Origin: Nocardiopsis sp. FR4
GTDB taxonomy: Bacteria > Actinomycetota > Actinomycetes > Streptosporangiales > Streptosporangiaceae
Direction: 5' to 3'
Assembly (NCBI RefSeq): GCF_009830945.1
Contig: NZ_VWVV01000010.1
Span: forward strand, 62,001-126,000
DNA length: 64,000 nt
The notes under the pieces were generated by a model. It was not told where the DNA came from. It worked only from the letters and a program-made list of their open reading frames with translations, and ran no database searches. Made by a program: the position numbers and the translations under genes. Positions 1 to 9,394 of the stretch are shown one piece after another (the first letter of the stretch is position 1; every line of letters starts with the position of its first letter).

Positions 1-1
1 G

Positions 2-865
2 TCGTTCTCCCGTCGGATCGGCCGTCTGGAGCTGGTGGAACCGCCCTACGAACCGCTGGAGCCGGACAACTCCCTCCGACGGCTGGAGGGCGACCCGGTG
101 GACACGTTCCTGCGCGGGCGCGAGGCGGTGGCGCTCAAGGGCCGGGTGCTGGCCGACGGCCTCCCCCGGGTGGCCGGCCAGATCGGCGGCCGGAACGCGA
201 CGGGCAACGTGTTCGCCGGGATGGGCGCGATCGCCTCCTGCTACCCCGGGTGGGGCCTGCGCTCGGGCTACCAGGCGTTCCTGTCGCACTGGAAGGAGTA
301 CTTCCACTGGACGGACCGCGACGGGAGCGCACAGGCGCGGCTCGCCGAGTCCTACGCCGCCCAGCGCGAGGACCTGGTGGGGGCGCTGCGGGCGGTCCAC
401 GAGGGGACCACGGACGACCCCCTGGCCCTGTCCTGGCTGGAGTGGACGCGGCGGTGGCTGCCCGAGGCGGTGGAGCTGGCGCGCGGGGAGCACATCCTGC
501 CGTTCCCGCACCCGGAACGGCAGGACGCGGCGGCCCGCTTCGACGAGGAGACGCGGGTGCGGTGGAGCGGCTCCGACGAGCGCTCCTACAGCGACTACCA
601 CAACGAGTTCCGCAAGCTGGACTTCACCCGGCTCGGCGACGGGTACGGGTTCGCGGCGTTCCGGTTCCTCATCAACTGCTTCTTCGACCTGCTGCCGGTC
701 ATGGGGGTGTCGCCGATCCAGCGGTACTCGCTGGCCTACCTGTTCACGGAGGCCGCCCAGGAGGTGGTGGGCGAGACCTGGGAGGAGACCGTGCGCCGCG
801 TGGTCGACCACCAGAGCGAGGACCCGGGGCTGCGGCCGACCCTGCCGTGGAGGGGCGATGTCTGA
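2..865 (+). CDS. Thiopeptide-type RiPP biosynthesis protein, probable pyridine synthase (5' end cut off)
   Basis: The frame is open from the left edge of the window, so this is the C-terminal 287 residues of a longer protein; the GTG at 35 is probably internal. It overlaps the next gene by 8 bp. The neighbours (E1-like protein, YcaO, elimination/dehydrogenase fusion) follow the order seen in lactazole-type thiopeptide clusters, where the enzyme in this place forms the central pyridine by [4+2] cycloaddition. The last 80 residues, with the landmark GVSPIQRYSLAYLF, have the hydrophobic helical look of the SpaB_C/LanB-like fold. I recognise no unique catalytic motif, so a split LanB glutamylation or elimination protein remains possible. 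The RiPP role rests mainly on context. Confidence 0.55.
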   Translation, partial: SFSRRIGRLELVEPPYEPLEPDNSLRRLEGDPVDTFLRGREAVALKGRVLADGLPRVAGQIGGRNATGNVFAGMGAIASCYPGWGLRSGYQAFLSHWKEYFHWTDRDGSAQARLAESYAAQREDLVGALRAVHEGTTDDPLALSWLEWTRRWLPEAVELARGEHILPFPHPERQDAAARFDEETRVRWSGSDERSYSDYHNEFRKLDFTRLGDGYGFAAFRFLINCFFDLLPVMGVSPIQRYSLAYLFTEAAQEVVGETWEETVRRVVDHQSEDPGLRPTLPWRGDV

Positions 866-2459
866 ACCCGCCGCCGCGTGGCGGCTGAAGAGTTCCGTCC
901 GCGCCCGCTCCCTGGCCGAGGAGGGGGTGGCCCTGAGCATGGGCGCGACCGCCGTGGTGGTGCGGGGCGCGCGGGCCGAGGCCGTGTGGCGGGCCCTGGA
1001 GCCCGCGCTGCGGGCCGGGTACACCCGGCAGGCCCTGACCGAGCGGTTCCCGGCCCGGGGGCGGCCCTTCCTGGAGGGCGTCCTGGACCAGCTGGAGGAG
1101 CACTCCTTCCTGCGGGAGGTGGAGGAGGAGCACGCGCTGTCGGAGGCCGAGCGGGTCGCCTACCCGCACCTGGAGTCGCTGACCGCACGGCCCTACGCGG
1201 CGCTGCGGGCGCTCGCGGGGAGCGGCGTGCGGATCCGCTCCTCCTGCCCGCTGCTGGAGGCCGAGGTGCGCCGTGCGCTGGGCCGCGCCGGTTTCCGTGA
1301 GGTGAGCGCCGACACCGGGCCCGCGACCGGGGCGCTGCTGACCACGCGCCTGTCCGTGCCCGGCCACGGGGAGGCACTGCACCTGGTCGCCTCGGGGCAC
1401 GGGGTGTGGGTGTCGGGGCCGCGGAACGCGTCCGCCGACCCGGAGCTGGTGGAACGGGTGCGGGACTGGTTCTCCTCCCTTGAAGAGGGCGGGGTCGCCG
1501 ACGGGACCGGGGAGGAGCCCGCCGCGGGGATCGTCCGCTCCCTCGTGGCCGCGCAGCTGGCGCTGGCCCTGGTGGCGCGGGTGGCCCAGGTGGTGGACGG
1601 GACGCCGCCCCCGGCCGACCCGGAGTTCATGGTGACCACGGACGAGCTGGTCAGCGAACCGCACCCGTTCGTCGCCCTGCCGGTGCTGGACCCGGAGGCC
1701 GGGGCGCCGCTGGCCCCGGCGGCGGAGCCGCCCGGGGAGGTGCCCGACCGGCTGGACGCGGTGGCGCACCTGTGGGACCGGGTGTTCGGCCCGGTCGGCG
1801 AGCCGCGCCCGGAGGACCTGGAACAGCTGCCGGTGGGGCTGGCGCGGGTGGAGCGCTCCCCGGTGCTGGGCGCCGGGACCACCACGGCGGAGGCCCGGCT
1901 GGACGCGCTGCTCGCCGCGCTGCACACGGTCGCCTGGCCTCGTGGCGAAGGCGCGGCCGCGCCGGAGGGCCCCCTCGGACTCGGGCTGGGGCTGACCCCG
2001 GAGGCCGCCGTCGGCGAGGCGGTCGGCGGCCTGGTGACGGCCGACCCCGCCGGATGGAAGGACGCGGACCCGCCGGAGCCGATGTCGGCGCCCGCGCGCA
2101 GGATGTGGGCCGCGCTGACCCTGCGCTTCGGGGTGGACGCGCGGTCGCGCTGGCAGGAGTGGGACGGCACCGGCCTGTGGCGGGTCGCCGTCCACGGCCC
2201 GGACGGGGCGCTGCTGGGCGCCAGCGCGGCCCCCGACGCCGACGCGGCGGTACGGGAGGCCCTGCTCCGCGCCGTGGCCGGTGCCCAGGCGGCGGGGAGG
2301 GACGGGCGCGTGGCCCCGGCGGCGACGCGGACCGCCCCGGTGACCGCGGCCCTGGCGCGCTGGGCGGGCGAGACCGGCCTGGTACGGGTGCGCGCGCCCG
2401 GCGGGGCCGGGGACTGGGCGCGGCGCGGCGTGTACGCGGCGGTGGCCGTATGGAGCTGA
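858..2459 (+). CDS. E1-like (ocin-ThiF-like) leader-peptide-binding cyclodehydratase partner
   Basis: A 533-residue protein that starts at an ATG inside the end of the previous gene, which implies translational coupling. The first 95 residues look like the winged-helix RiPP recognition element that grips the precursor leader; a divergent E1/ThiF-like body of Ala/Gly/Val-rich segments follows. In azole-forming RiPP systems such a protein (LazD-like in lactazole) has lost adenylating activity and delivers the precursor to YcaO. No Cys4 zinc motif is visible here; two CxxC pairs sit in the next protein. The gap to the YcaO gene is 4 bp. The assignment is by family resemblance and gene order. Confidence 0.7.
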   Translation: MSEPAAAWRLKSSVRARSLAEEGVALSMGATAVVVRGARAEAVWRALEPALRAGYTRQALTERFPARGRPFLEGVLDQLEEHSFLREVEEEHALSEAERVAYPHLESLTARPYAALRALAGSGVRIRSSCPLLEAEVRRALGRAGFREVSADTGPATGALLTTRLSVPGHGEALHLVASGHGVWVSGPRNASADPELVERVRDWFSSLEEGGVADGTGEEPAAGIVRSLVAAQLALALVARVAQVVDGTPPPADPEFMVTTDELVSEPHPFVALPVLDPEAGAPLAPAAEPPGEVPDRLDAVAHLWDRVFGPVGEPRPEDLEQLPVGLARVERSPVLGAGTTTAEARLDALLAALHTVAWPRGEGAAAPEGPLGLGLGLTPEAAVGEAVGGLVTADPAGWKDADPPEPMSAPARRMWAALTLRFGVDARSRWQEWDGTGLWRVAVHGPDGALLGASAAPDADAAVREALLRAVAGAQAAGRDGRVAPAATRTAPVTAALARWAGETGLVRVRAPGGAGDWARRGVYAAVAVWS

Positions 2460-2463
2460 GCCG

Positions 2464-4266
2464 ATGACCGCCGTGTTCCACCGGCCGCCCCGGGCACCCT
2501 CCCCGGAGGGGGCGACCCTGGCCGAACCCCGCACCGTCCCGGTGGCCGGGGGCCTGCTGCACGTGGCGATGAGCGGCGCGCTGGCGGTCGTCGGCCCGTG
2601 GACCCCCGACGGGGCCACGGGCTGCGCGCGGTGCGCGGGGCTCTGGCGCCGCGACGTCGAGGGCGACGGCGTCCCCGAGCGGGGCGCCGACGAACTCCTG
2701 CCCCTGTGGCGGCACGCGTTCACCGCCCTGGTCGAGACCGCCGCGGACGACCCCGGCCGCCTGCGGCTGGCGCTCACCGCCCTGGACTGCCGCACCGGAG
2801 CCCTCACCCGGCACACCCTCGTCCCGCACCCGGGCTGCGCGCACTGCTTTCCCGGCGGCGCGGGGCTCGCCGTGCCCGGCGGACTGGACCTGCGGACCCC
2901 GCAGCCGGTTCCGGGCCCCTCCCTGCGCGTGCGCGGCGCGGACCGGAGCGGCCTGCGCGCGCGGCTGCTGGACTTCCGGTTCGGTCCCGCCGCCCACCTC
3001 TACCGGGACGAGGAGTCACCGCTGTCCCTGGTGACCTGCGAGACGGTCGCCCCCGGGCACACCCGCCGCGAGGGCGGCTACGGGCGTTCGACCCGGTTCA
3101 CCGACAGCGAGGTCCCCGCCCTCCTGGAGGGCGTCGAGCGCGTCACGGGAGGCCACCGGCACACAGGGGGGCCGGTCGTCTCCGGCTGCTACGCCGACCT
3201 CGCCGACGACGCGCTCGACCCCGAGCGCCTGGGCCTGCACGAACCCGAGTGGTACGGGCACCCGGCCTTCGAGCCGGTCCCCTACACCCCGGACACGCCC
3301 ACCACCTGGGTGTGGGGCTGGTCCACCCGGGAGCGCCGCCGCGTCCTGGTGCCCGAGCACGTCGCGTACTGGCACGCGGGGACCCGGGAGACCCGCTTCC
3401 TGTACGAGTCCTCCAACGGCTGCGCGGTCGGCGGGAGCCTGGAGGAGGCCGTCCTCTACGGACTGTTCGAGGTGGTGGAGCGCGACGCGTTCCTGCTCGC
3501 CTGGTACTCGCGCACGCGGCTGCGCGAGATCGACCCGGGTGAGGACCCCGCCCTGGTGCACCTGACCGACCTGCTGGAGGAGCGGGGTCTGCGGCTGCGG
3601 CTGCTCGACCTCACCTCCGACCTGGGGGTTCCGACGGCGCTCGCGGTGGTGACCGCCCCCGAGGAGGCGGTCCGGGCCGGTCGGGCGCCCGCGTTGAGCC
3701 TGGCCACCGGAACCCACCCCGACCCCCGTCGGGCGGTCATGGCCGCGGTGGAGGAGACCGCCACCAACGCGCTCATGTACCCCAAGTGGGTGCGGATGCG
3801 CGCGTCGGTCAGCGTGGAGCGCTGCCGCCCCATGCTGGAGGACTTCACCCTGGTCAGAACACTGGAGGACCACACGGGCCTGCACGGGCTGTGGGAGTCG
3901 CGCCCGCACTGGGAGTTCCTGGAGGCGCCCGCGGGCACCGTCCCCCTGGCGGAGTTCGCCGCCGGGGCGCCCTCCTCCTTCGCGGGGACCGACCTCACCG
4001 CCCTGCTCAGGGAGCGCCTGGCGGCCGTGCACGCGCGGGGGCTGGACGTGGTCGTGGTCGACCAGAGCAGCGCGCCGTACGCGGAGGCCGCCGGGGTCCG
4101 CTCGGCGAAGGTGATCGTGCCCGGCGCCCTGCCGATGACCTTCGGCCACACCCACCGCCGCACCCGCTCGCTGGAGCGGCTGACCCGCGCGTCCACGCTG
4201 TTCGAGGGGGGAGTCCCATGGGAACGACACGGCCAGATCCACCCGGTACCGCACCCCTTCCCGTGA
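2464..4266 (+). CDS. YcaO-type azoline cyclodehydratase
   Basis: A 600-residue TOMM YcaO protein. The N-terminal third has two CxxC pairs (CARC near residue 54, CAHC near 125), as in leader-binding zinc domains. The YcaO core follows, with the ATP-site signature SSNGCAVGG then EEA (about residue 316) and the helix ending ERDAF (about 340). The protein ends in PHPFP, the proline-rich C-terminus typical of cyclodehydratases. It should use ATP to close Cys (and perhaps Ser/Thr) residues of the precursor to azolines, together with the preceding E1-like protein. The family call is secure; the product class is inferred from context. Confidence 0.88.
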   Translation: MTAVFHRPPRAPSPEGATLAEPRTVPVAGGLLHVAMSGALAVVGPWTPDGATGCARCAGLWRRDVEGDGVPERGADELLPLWRHAFTALVETAADDPGRLRLALTALDCRTGALTRHTLVPHPGCAHCFPGGAGLAVPGGLDLRTPQPVPGPSLRVRGADRSGLRARLLDFRFGPAAHLYRDEESPLSLVTCETVAPGHTRREGGYGRSTRFTDSEVPALLEGVERVTGGHRHTGGPVVSGCYADLADDALDPERLGLHEPEWYGHPAFEPVPYTPDTPTTWVWGWSTRERRRVLVPEHVAYWHAGTRETRFLYESSNGCAVGGSLEEAVLYGLFEVVERDAFLLAWYSRTRLREIDPGEDPALVHLTDLLEERGLRLRLLDLTSDLGVPTALAVVTAPEEAVRAGRAPALSLATGTHPDPRRAVMAAVEETATNALMYPKWVRMRASVSVERCRPMLEDFTLVRTLEDHTGLHGLWESRPHWEFLEAPAGTVPLAEFAAGAPSSFAGTDLTALLRERLAAVHARGLDVVVVDQSSAPYAEAAGVRSAKVIVPGALPMTFGHTHRRTRSLERLTRASTLFEGGVPWERHGQIHPVPHPFP

Positions 4267-5567
4267 CCGGCCCCGCGCCAGGGGAGGGCTCCCGGGCCCG
4301 GGTTCTGGCGGACCTGCACGGACAGTCGTACGGCAAGGACGTCGCCGAGGTGCGGACGCTGTTCTTCGGTCCGCGCCTGTCCACCGGCCTGGCCCGTCCG
4401 GTGCCGGGCCAGGTGCGCCCGCCCCTGCCCGCGCTGGGGCCGCTGCGGGACCTGGACGCCGCCGGGCCCGCGCTCGGCGGAACCTGGACGCGCGCGCAGC
4501 GGTTGCTCGCCGCGTGCGTGGAGGCCGTGCGGATCCGGCGGGTCTCGGCCGCCGACCGCTACCCGGTGCACCGCGCCTACCCGTCCCCGCGCGGGCTGTT
4601 CGGCGCCGACCTGTTCCTGGTCGCGGACGGCCCCGCGCCCCGGTGCCTGCGCGTGGACCCCGGGACGCACGCGCTCCAGCCCCGGGACGGCGTCCCCGCC
4701 CCAGCGGACCCGGAGGAGCTCTCCGGCTTCCGGCTCGTGGTGGCGGTGGACCACCGCCGCTACCCGCCCGAGTACGGACGGCTGCGCCCCTCGCTCGCGC
4801 TGCTGGAGGGCGGGCACCTGCTGGCGACGCTCGGCCTGGCACTGGAACGCGCCGGCCTGCGCCCGCGCACGCGCTTCGGCGCCGCCGACGCCCCGGACGG
4901 TTACGCCCCCTGCGGTGTCATCACCCTGGACCCGGACGGCCCGGACGCTCCCGCCGTCCCGGCCGAGGCCCTGGCCCGGGTGGCCGCCGCGTGCGCCCCG
5001 GCGGGCGTCACGCTGCGCCGCTGGCTGGACGAGCGCGGCAGCGGCGTGTCCGCCGCCAACCTCGTCACCAGCGCGTACGTCTCGCCCGAGGAGGGCGCGG
5101 TGGTCACGGCGGCCCTGACGGCCGCCCTCGGCGCCGCCCGGGAGGCCGTCCCCGGACCCGGAGCGCTGCGGCTGTACCGCCAGGTCCTGGTGGCGGACCG
5201 GGTGGAGGACCGCGCGGCCCGCGAACTCTCCCCCGACGGCACGGAGCACCCCGACCGGCCGGTGGAGCGCACCGGGGAGACCAACTTCTCCTCTCCCCTC
5301 GGCTACACGCTCACGGCCGACTTCACCGCGTGGGCGCGCGCCCACGGCGACCGCGCACCGGCCGTGCTGCACACCCTCCTGGGCTGGATCGCGCAGTGGG
5401 GCTGCCTGGGCGCGGCGGCCACCGGGCTGTGCGCCCGTCCCATGCGCAACCACCAGGAGGCCGACTGGGCCGCGGTCCTGGGCCTGGACCCCGGCCAGAC
5501 CCCCGCCTACCAGCTGTGGGTGCGCGCCGAACGCGGCTCCTACCTGGACCTTCCCGTCGACGCCTGA
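4218..5567 (+). CDS. Nitroreductase-fold (SagB-like) protein of the RiPP cluster
   Basis: The ATG at 4218, preceded by a GGGGGAG ribosome site, lies 49 bp inside the YcaO gene and gives 449 residues. Two stretches match the nitroreductase/SagB fold: YPSPRGLFGADLFLV (about residues 119-133), like the usual PSPGGLYPLELY, and LALLEGGHLLATLGLALERAG (about 194-214, quoted here only as a landmark), like LLEAGHVAQNL. Members oxidise azolines to azoles with FMN. This copy is more divergent than the dehydrogenase domain of the next gene, so it may have another substrate or be a non-catalytic partner. The C-terminal half, residues about 235-449, looks like a second degenerate copy. Confidence 0.65.
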   Translation: MGTTRPDPPGTAPLPVTGPAPGEGSRARVLADLHGQSYGKDVAEVRTLFFGPRLSTGLARPVPGQVRPPLPALGPLRDLDAAGPALGGTWTRAQRLLAACVEAVRIRRVSAADRYPVHRAYPSPRGLFGADLFLVADGPAPRCLRVDPGTHALQPRDGVPAPADPEELSGFRLVVAVDHRRYPPEYGRLRPSLALLEGGHLLATLGLALERAGLRPRTRFGAADAPDGYAPCGVITLDPDGPDAPAVPAEALARVAAACAPAGVTLRRWLDERGSGVSAANLVTSAYVSPEEGAVVTAALTAALGAAREAVPGPGALRLYRQVLVADRVEDRAARELSPDGTEHPDRPVERTGETNFSSPLGYTLTADFTAWARAHGDRAPAVLHTLLGWIAQWGCLGAAATGLCARPMRNHQEADWAAVLGLDPGQTPAYQLWVRAERGSYLDLPVDA

Positions 5568-5619
5568 TCCGCCGCGCGCCCGGGACCGGGCGCGCGGCCA
5601 CGACCCCGAGGAATCCCCC

Positions 5620-7323
5620 ATGACCCGTACCTGGTCGGCCGTGTACGTCCACCTCCACCGCGACCGCGAGCGCATCGACTCCTTCCTGCTGGACCACCTG
5701 GCTCCGCGCGCGGAGGAACTGGTGGCGCGGGGGCACGCCAAGGGGTGGTTCTTCCTGCGGTACTGGGACGGCGGCCCCCACCTGCGGACGCGCTTCCTGG
5801 ACGCGGACGCCGACGCCGTCCGGGAGTTCGGCGAGGACATGCGCGCCGCCGCAGCGGCGACCGCCGGTGACGCGGTCGAGCTGGACCGGACCGCCTACTA
5901 CGCGGGCCTGCCGCGGGCCGACCCGGACCGCTGGCACCGCGACGGGGACGTGGTCGGGGCCGACTACGAGCCCGAGACCGAGCGCTACGGCGGCCCGCGG
6001 GCGCTGGAGGTGTGCGAGGACTTCTTCCGCACCAGCTCGGCGCTGGCTCTCGCCGTCCTGCGCTCGGCTCCCCGGCCGCACCAGCGGCAGGCGGTGGCCG
6101 CGGACCTGACCTCGCTGGCCTTCGAGGTGCTGGGCCTGTCCGACGTGGAGGCGGTCCGCCAGGCGCGGGGCTACCACGCGGCCTGGGACTACTCCGCGGA
6201 GGTGGCCCGGGGCGACGGCCGCGCCCGCGAGGAGGCCGAGCGGCTCTTCCACGAGTCCCCCGCGCGCTGGCTCCAGCGCCGGGTGCGGCTGCGGCGCCTG
6301 GTGGCCGCCGAGGGCTCCTCCACCCACCACCTGTGGCACCGGGCGCTCGGGGAGACCGTGGCGGCGCTGCGCCGACTGCACGCCGAGGAACCGCTCACCA
6401 ACGACCTCACCCGTATCGTGTGGTCCTTGCTGCACATGAACAACAACCGCCTCGGGCTGGACATCGAGGACGAACGCCGCATCGCCTGGCTGCTCTCGCT
6501 GTGCTACCCCCGGTGGGAGCCGCCGGGGGACTTCTTCGACCCCGGGGTGGCCTCACCCGACCGGGCCTACGCCGAGGCCAGCAAGTACCGGACGGCGACC
6601 ATCGGCGGCGAGCACCTGCCCCGCCCGGTCCCGGCCGAGGAGACGGGCCCGGAGCGGGGGCCGTCGGGGCTCGGCACGGTGGACCTGCCCGCGCCCGCGC
6701 CGCTGACCGCGCCGGTGGGCGAGGTGCTGGCCCGCCGGTCCAGCGCGCACGGGGACTACGGCTCCCGCCTGTCCCTGGCGGACCTGTCGGCCCTACTGGG
6801 GCACGCCGCCGGACCCAGCCGCCCCCGGTCGGGGGAGCCCGGCCGCCACCGGCCGCCGCGCACCCACCCGAGCCCGGGGTCCGCCTACGCCACGCAGGTG
6901 TGGGTGGTGGCCAGGCACGTGGCGGGGCTGGAGCGGGGCGCCTACCGCTACCTCGCCGAGGAGCACGGCCTGCTGCGGGCGGACGGCGCCGCGGCCGCCG
7001 AGGGCCTGGCGGAGCTGTCCCCGTTCCTGCGGGCGTCGGCCGACGGACGCCCGGGGGCGGTCGCGGACACGGTCGGCGCACTGATCGTGCTGGTGGGGGA
7101 CCTGGGAAGACTGCGCCGGGGGTACGGGCAGCGCGCCCTGCGCCTGCTCCTCCAGGAGGCGGGGCACGTGGCGCAGAACCTGACGCTGTGCGCGACGGCC
7201 CTGGGCCTGCGGAGCCTGGTGGTGTCGGGCTTCGCCGACGACGCGGTGCACGCGCGGCTGCACCTGGACGGGGTGGACCGGGTGGCTCTGACGCTCCTGC
7301 CGGTGGGCGGGGGCCCGGAATAG
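5620..7323 (+). CDS. Bifunctional elimination domain (SpaB_C) plus azoline dehydrogenase (SagB-type)
   Basis: A 567-residue fusion. Residues 1-310 are a SpaB_C/thiopeptide-type domain, with the opening WSAVYVHLHRDRERID, the segment WFFLRYWDGGPHLRTRF and HMNNNRLG near 271; such domains eliminate glutamate from glutamylated Ser/Thr to give dehydroamino acids. Residues 365-567 are a SagB-type flavin dehydrogenase, with QEAGHVAQNL near 512, that oxidises azolines. The same fusion occurs in LazF of lactazole. An ATG after GAGGAA sets the start. It is the last visible gene of the cluster, followed by 186 bp with no precursor-like reading frame. Confidence 0.82.
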   Translation: MTRTWSAVYVHLHRDRERIDSFLLDHLAPRAEELVARGHAKGWFFLRYWDGGPHLRTRFLDADADAVREFGEDMRAAAAATAGDAVELDRTAYYAGLPRADPDRWHRDGDVVGADYEPETERYGGPRALEVCEDFFRTSSALALAVLRSAPRPHQRQAVAADLTSLAFEVLGLSDVEAVRQARGYHAAWDYSAEVARGDGRAREEAERLFHESPARWLQRRVRLRRLVAAEGSSTHHLWHRALGETVAALRRLHAEEPLTNDLTRIVWSLLHMNNNRLGLDIEDERRIAWLLSLCYPRWEPPGDFFDPGVASPDRAYAEASKYRTATIGGEHLPRPVPAEETGPERGPSGLGTVDLPAPAPLTAPVGEVLARRSSAHGDYGSRLSLADLSALLGHAAGPSRPRSGEPGRHRPPRTHPSPGSAYATQVWVVARHVAGLERGAYRYLAEEHGLLRADGAAAAEGLAELSPFLRASADGRPGAVADTVGALIVLVGDLGRLRRGYGQRALRLLLQEAGHVAQNLTLCATALGLRSLVVSGFADDAVHARLHLDGVDRVALTLLPVGGGPE

Positions 7324-7427
7324 GGACGCGACACGCCGCCGGTATCGCCATGCCCCGGACCGGGCCCTTCGTCACGTTTGCTGTCCACCACGACACAACT
7401 CCCTACCCCCTACTGGCAAAGCAGGGC

Positions 7428-7463
7428 TACTGAGTAGTAACATTGACTTGTTACTAGTCGGTA
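7428..7463 (+). promoter_or_regulatory. Paired operator-like sites upstream of acyl-CoA dehydrogenase
   Basis: Two copies of TACT-N4-RGTA, TACTGAGTAGTA (7428-7439) and TACTAGTCGGTA (7452-7463), lie 24 bp apart, 47 bp before the acyl-CoA dehydrogenase start. A TTGACT hexamer sits between them (7443-7448). Such half-site spacing suits a TetR-type fatty-acid regulator. The regulator identity is inference; I could not place a convincing -10 box. Confidence 0.4.
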
Positions 7464-7509
7464 GATCCGCGTGTACAGACACCGCGGCCAGGACACAGCG
7501 GAGCTGTCC

Positions 7510-9327
7510 ATGACGCATTACAAGAGCAACCTGCGCGACATCGAGTTCAACCTGTTCGAGGTCTTCAAGCGCCAGGACGTACTGGGACAGGCCCCGTTCG
7601 AAGAGCTCGACGAGGAGACCGCCCGCACCATCCTGGACGAGGTCAACCGCCTCGCCACCGGTGTGGTCGCCGAATCCTTCGAGGACGCGGACCGCAACCC
7701 CCCGGTCTTCGACCCGAAGACGAACACCGTCTCCATCCCCGAGAGCCTGAAGAAGTCCTACCACGCCTACATGGACGCCGGCTGGTACAACCTCGACCTG
7801 CCCCAGGAGCTCGGCGGCCTGGGCGCCCCCCGCTCCCTGGTCTGGTCCGCCGCGGAACTGGTCCTGGGCTCCAACCCCGCCGTCCACATGTACTCGGCGG
7901 GCCCCGGCTTCGCGAGCATCCTCTACTCCGAGGGCAACGAGAAGCAGAAGGAGTTCGCCAAGCTCGCCATCGAGCGCGGCTGGGGCGCCACGATGGTGCT
8001 GACCGAGCCCGACGCGGGCTCCGACGTCGGCGCGGGCCGCACCAAGGCGATCGACCAGGGCGACGGCACCTGGCACATCGAGGGCGTGAAGCGGTTCATC
8101 ACCTCGGCCGAGCAGGACATGACCGAGAACATCTTCCACCTGGTGCTCGCGCGCCCCGAGGGCGCGGGCCCCGGCACCAAGGGCCTCTCGCTCTTCCTGG
8201 TCCCCAAGTACCTGGTCAACGAGGACGGCTCGCTCGGTGAGCGCAACGGCGCCTACGTGACCAACGTCGAGCACAAGATGGGCCTCAAGGCCTCCACCAC
8301 CTGCGAGCTGACCTTCGGCGACAAGCACCCCGCCATCGGCTACCTCGTGGGCGACAAGCACGACGGCATCCGCCAGATGTTCCTCATCATCGAGTACGCG
8401 CGCATGATGGTCGGCACGAAGGCGATCGCCACCCTGTCCACCGGCTACCTCAACGCCCTGGAGTACGCCAAGGAGCGCGTGCAGGGCAACGACATGGCCG
8501 GGGGCAAGAACTCCCCCAAGGTGACCATCACCCACCACCCGGACGTGCGCCGCAGCCTCATGACGCAGAAGGCCTACGTGGAGGCCATGCGCGCCCTGGT
8601 GCTGTACACCGCCACCCAGCAGGACGCGATCCAGATCGCGCACGCCCAGGGACAGGACGTCACCGAGCTGGAGGCCATGAACGACCTCCTGCTGCCGATC
8701 GTCAAGGGCGTGGGCTCCGAGCGCTCCTACGCGCTGCTGGCCGAGTCCCTGCAGACCCTGGGCGGCTCCGGGTTCCTGCAGGAGTACCCGATCGAGCAGT
8801 ACATCCGCGACGCCAAGATCGACACCCTCTACGAGGGCACCACCGCCATCCAGGCCCAGGACTTCTTCTTCCGCAAGATCGTCAAGAACGGCGGTCAGGC
8901 ACTGGGCAGGCTGGCGGGCGAGATCAAGGCCTTCGCCCAGAGCGAGGCGGGCAACGGCCAGCTCAAGCAGGAGCGCGCGCTGCTCCTGGAGGCCTCCGAG
9001 CACGTGGAGAAGATCGTCGAGCTCATGGTCGGCCACGCGATGGGCTCCGCCGAGAACCCCCGCGAGCTGTACAAGGTGGGCCTGAACTCCACCCGCCTGC
9101 TCATGGCCTTCGGTGACGTCGTCCTGTCCTGGCTGCTGCTGCGCCAGGCCGAGGTCGCCCTGAACCGCATCGACGGCGCCAGCGACGAGGACAAGGACTT
9201 CTACACCGGCAAGATCGCCGCCGCGCGCTTCTTCGCCGAGCAGTTCCTGCCGCGCATCGCCGCCGAGCGCCGCGTCGCCGAGGGCGTGACCCTGGACCTC
9301 ATGGAGGTCCCCGAGTCCGCCTTCTAG
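7510..9327 (+). CDS. Acyl-CoA dehydrogenase, FadE5-like long form
   Basis: A 605-residue flavoprotein that should catalyse the first step of fatty-acid beta-oxidation, trans-2 oxidation of acyl-CoA by FAD. It has the actinobacterial long-form N-terminus ([17 protein letters not shown]), the FAD-binding stretch [20 protein letters not shown], and the motif LYEGTTAIQ near residue 441, whose Glu is the usual catalytic base. A C-terminal helical extension of about 130 residues follows. I chose the ATG at 7510 over a GTG at 7471 because the protein then begins as in its family and GGAG lies about 8 bp upstream. It is a single-gene unit with its own promoter region and a strong terminator. Confidence 0.92.
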   Translation: MTHYKSNLRDIEFNLFEVFKRQDVLGQAPFEELDEETARTILDEVNRLATGVVAESFEDADRNPPVFDPKTNTVSIPESLKKSYHAYMDAGWYNLDLPQELGGLGAPRSLVWSAAELVLGSNPAVHMYSAGPGFASILYSEGNEKQKEFAKLAIERGWGATMVLTEPDAGSDVGAGRTKAIDQGDGTWHIEGVKRFITSAEQDMTENIFHLVLARPEGAGPGTKGLSLFLVPKYLVNEDGSLGERNGAYVTNVEHKMGLKASTTCELTFGDKHPAIGYLVGDKHDGIRQMFLIIEYARMMVGTKAIATLSTGYLNALEYAKERVQGNDMAGGKNSPKVTITHHPDVRRSLMTQKAYVEAMRALVLYTATQQDAIQIAHAQGQDVTELEAMNDLLLPIVKGVGSERSYALLAESLQTLGGSGFLQEYPIEQYIRDAKIDTLYEGTTAIQAQDFFFRKIVKNGGQALGRLAGEIKAFAQSEAGNGQLKQERALLLEASEHVEKIVELMVGHAMGSAENPRELYKVGLNSTRLLMAFGDVVLSWLLLRQAEVALNRIDGASDEDKDFYTGKIAAARFFAEQFLPRIAAERRVAEGVTLDLMEVPESAF

Positions 9328-9344
9328 GACGTACCGGAACACCG

Positions 9345-9383
9345 CGCGGGGGCGGGGCGGCCAGGGGCCGTCCCGCCCCCGCG
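9345..9383 (+). terminator. Rho-independent-type hairpin after acyl-CoA dehydrogenase
   Basis: A perfect 12-bp stem, CGCGGGGGCGGG (9345-9356) with CCCGCCCCCGCG (9372-9383), starts 17 bp after the stop codon. The loop can fold into a smaller hairpin. No T-run follows, as is common in high-GC actinomycetes. Confidence 0.7.
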
Positions 9384-9394
9384 TCCGTGGTCCC

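Noticed and set aside
744..2816. Long minus-strand frame over the E1-like gene
   Set aside because: Arg-rich and repetitive, fully overlapped by clear genes of the other strand; no similarity to any family seen.
7351..7433. A 27-residue reading frame after the RiPP genes as a possible precursor
   Set aside because: It lacks a Cys/Ser/Thr-rich core and a leader-like acidic stretch, and has no ribosome site; a precursor should be about 50 residues.
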